From positions 1-6,006 of the forward strand of contig DATBFY010000498.1 of assembly GCA_036558265.1 (NCBI GenBank): a stretch of DNA of 6,006 nt, read 5' to 3'. Below, one piece after another: positions 4,576 to 6,006 of this stretch. The number at the start of each line of letters is the position of its first letter. Position 1 is the first letter of the stretch. The DNA is from RYN-433 sp036558265 (GTDB lineage Bacteria > Planctomycetota > Phycisphaerae > Tepidisphaerales > Tepidisphaeraceae). The translations under genes were made by a program, and so were the position numbers. Under the pieces are notes generated by a model, which ran no database searches, was not told the DNA's origin, and saw only the letters and a program-made list of their open reading frames with translations.

Positions 4576-6006
4576 TTGACCCGGGGGGGGGCGCGCGATC
4601 GATTCTGGGGTCTGCCGTTATCCGCCTGGGTCCAGATCGTCGCGATCACCGCGCTGATGATCGCGTTGTTCCGCTTCAACCTGGTCCGGTTGTGGGGCAA
4701 GACCAACCCCTTCAACGGTCAGGATTCCAACTGGCAGCACTCGATCTTCGTCCCGTTGATCGGGATTTACTATCTTTACATCCATCGAGACGAACTCCTC
4801 CGTGCGGCGGCGATGCCGCAGCGCCCCGAGCGCTCCATCCGTGTCTTGTCGCTGATCGGCATCGCCCTGATGGCGCTGGCGTGCGTCGGGTTCCTGGCCA
4901 ACGGTGAGACGGGAACACCGCTGATGCTCGCCGGCCTGCTGGGGCTGGGCCTGGCGATCCCGGCGGCGATACCCAGGTCCGGCGCGCTGGGCGCCGTGTT
5001 GCTGGCCGAGGGGCTTTTAGTCTTCGCCTACGGGATCTGGCCCGGTCAGAACGATTACGTGAAAGACCTGGGGATGGTGATCACCGTATTCGGCGTGGCC
5101 ACGCTGCTGGCGGGCTGGCCCGTCATGAAGGTCGCCTGGTTCCCCATCGCGTTCCTCGTCGTGGCGTTGCCGTGGCCCGAACTGGTGTACAGCCGGCTCG
5201 CGTCGCCCCTTCAGCGCATCGCGGCGAGCGTGGCGGTGGGCACCCTGCGGTTGAGCGGCGTGACGGCGCAGAACTACGGAACCAAGATCATGATGTTCGG
5301 CCAGGGGGGCGTGCCGCGCGTGCTCAACGTCGCCGAGGCGTGCGCGGGCCTGAAATCCGTGATGACGTTCCTCATGGTCGGCGGAACCGTCGCCTTCCTC
5401 TCGCAGCGGCCGCTTTGGGAGAAGGTGATCATCACGCTGTCGGCGATCCCCATCGCGATCTTCTGCAACGTGATGCGCGTCGCGGGGCAGGGTGTCCTCG
5501 ACTTCTACTGGAGTCACGAGGTCTCCGAAGGGTTCGCCCACCAGTTCGTGGGCCTGATCATGATCATCCCCGGCTTCTTCCTGATCCTGCTCGTCGGGTG
5601 GATCCTGGACCGGCTCTTCATCGAAGAGCTGGACCGCGACCGCCTCGCGCTGGCGGGCAACAACAACCGAATCGCGGGCCCGCGGACGCCTGCACCGCCG
5701 TCATCGGCCGCACCGGCCCGCACGAATAAGCGTGTGATCGTCGAAGTGCCACGCAAGCCGCCGGCGGGTGAATCGCCGCCGACGGAGCCGGCCCATGCAG
5801 CGATCCAGGTGGCGACGCCCGGTGAGCCGGTCGCACCGGCAAACGTGCCGGCGCCGTCTGCCCCCGCGCCGGCGACAAAGCCCACGTCAACGCCAAAACC
5901 GGCGCCCCCGCCGGTGTCCACGCTCAAGGCGCCGCCGCCGCCGGCGGCCAGGGATCGGGCGACCGGCGGTAATGGTGGCGTGGCGATCCCGCCGTCCACG
6001 CTCAAG
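4576..6006 (+). CDS. Exosortase, multi-pass membrane cysteine transpeptidase (3' partial)
   Basis: Exosortases are inner-membrane enzymes that cleave C-terminal sorting tags (PEP-CTERM type) and help anchor proteins at the surface in exopolysaccharide-producing bacteria. Numbering from TTG 4576, the visible 477 residues have about ten hydrophobic segments (around 16-35, 55-69, 87-107, 115-133, 137-155, 166-182, 186-200, 262-276, 284-302, 324-344). An early SNWQHSIFVPL motif and the LPWPELVYSRL segment are typical of the family. The catalytic triad is visible: Cys256 in EACAGLKS (family form EACSGLRS), Arg301 in NVMRVAG, and His322 in EGFAHQFVG. After the last helix come a charged stretch (DRLFIEELDRDRL) and, from about residue 369, a Pro/Ala-rich low-complexity tail of more than 100 residues that is still open at the window edge. 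The tail could be a linker to another domain (for example EpsI-like) or a free extension. The start is uncertain (TTG 4576, CTG 4519, or ATG 4657), and a run of nine G lies at codons 3-6. The neighbouring export lipoprotein supports an exopolysaccharide/protein-sorting role. The family call is firm; the subfamily is not assigned. Confidence 0.88.
   Translation, partial: MTRGGARDRFWGLPLSAWVQIVAITALMIALFRFNLVRLWGKTNPFNGQDSNWQHSIFVPLIGIYYLYIHRDELLRAAAMPQRPERSIRVLSLIGIALMALACVGFLANGETGTPLMLAGLLGLGLAIPAAIPRSGALGAVLLAEGLLVFAYGIWPGQNDYVKDLGMVITVFGVATLLAGWPVMKVAWFPIAFLVVALPWPELVYSRLASPLQRIAASVAVGTLRLSGVTAQNYGTKIMMFGQGGVPRVLNVAEACAGLKSVMTFLMVGGTVAFLSQRPLWEKVIITLSAIPIAIFCNVMRVAGQGVLDFYWSHEVSEGFAHQFVGLIMIIPGFFLILLVGWILDRLFIEELDRDRLALAGNNNRIAGPRTPAPPSSAAPARTNKRVIVEVPRKPPAGESPPTEPAHAAIQVATPGEPVAPANVPAPSAPAPATKPTSTPKPAPPPVSTLKAPPPPAARDRATGGNGGVAIPPSTLK
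4583..4591 (+). repeat. Nine-G homopolymer at the 5' end of the exosortase frame
   Basis: Bases 4583-4591 are nine consecutive G residues, covering codons 3-6 counted from TTG 4576. Loss of one G would join the exosortase frame to an upstream frame that contains an ATG at 4479 and a GTG at 4404. It may be a slippage (phase-variation) site, a sequencing length error, or neither. Confidence 0.6.

Noticed and set aside
4404..4907. Plus-strand 167-codon frame overlapping the start of the exosortase
   Set aside because: Past 4600 the exosortase frame carries the hydrophobic helices and family motifs, while this frame is Arg/Pro-rich. I keep its 5' part only as the possible alternative reading if the G tract is miscounted.
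5017..5541. Minus-strand 174-codon frame rich in His, Asp and Arg
   Set aside because: It lies opposite the exosortase catalytic core; the composition is that of an antisense shadow of membrane-helix codons.

Overview
The window is GC-rich, densely coding DNA from a Gram-negative (diderm) bacterium. The best guess is a planctomycete, possibly of the Phycisphaerae type. This rests on four things: lipid A genes are present, LpxC and FabZ are fused in one protein, GC content is high (the same fusion in Bacteroidetes usually sits in AT-richer DNA), and an exosortase lies next to a polysaccharide export lipoprotein. The taxonomic placement is inference; the cell-envelope theme is solid.

Layout. 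Bases 1-125 lie downstream of lpxA and hold no gene I can support. On the minus strand, lpxC-fabZ (2282 to 966) is followed after 36 nt by lpxA (929 to 126). They look like one transcription unit for the first steps of lipid A synthesis, driven from a perfect TATAAT box just upstream of a GTG start. A 355-nt divergent intergenic region (2283-2637) separates this unit from the plus-strand genes. On the plus strand, 2638-4200 encodes a Wza-type outer-membrane polysaccharide export lipoprotein with a signal peptide and lipobox, a Poly_export domain, two SLBB-type segments and an unusual insertion of about 150 residues. A strong hairpin sits just after its stop. A 375-nt gene-poor gap follows. Then an exosortase (multi-pass membrane cysteine transpeptidase) begins near 4519-4576 and runs off the end of the window.

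How they work together. LpxA acylates UDP-GlcNAc, LpxC deacetylates the product, and FabZ supplies 3-hydroxyacyl-ACP dehydration for fatty acid elongation, so the fusion sits where lipid A and fatty acid synthesis compete for the same ACP substrate. On the other side of the divergent promoters, the export lipoprotein and the exosortase are the usual pair of an exopolysaccharide/PEP-CTERM-type locus: the exosortase processes and anchors C-terminally tagged surface proteins while the polysaccharide is exported through the Wza-like channel.

The least ordinary features are the exosortase's non-ATG start beside a nine-G tract, its long Pro/Ala-rich C-terminal tail, the insertion in the export protein, and a Phe where most LpxC enzymes have a conserved His. 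I found no mobile element, CRISPR array, tRNA or rRNA.
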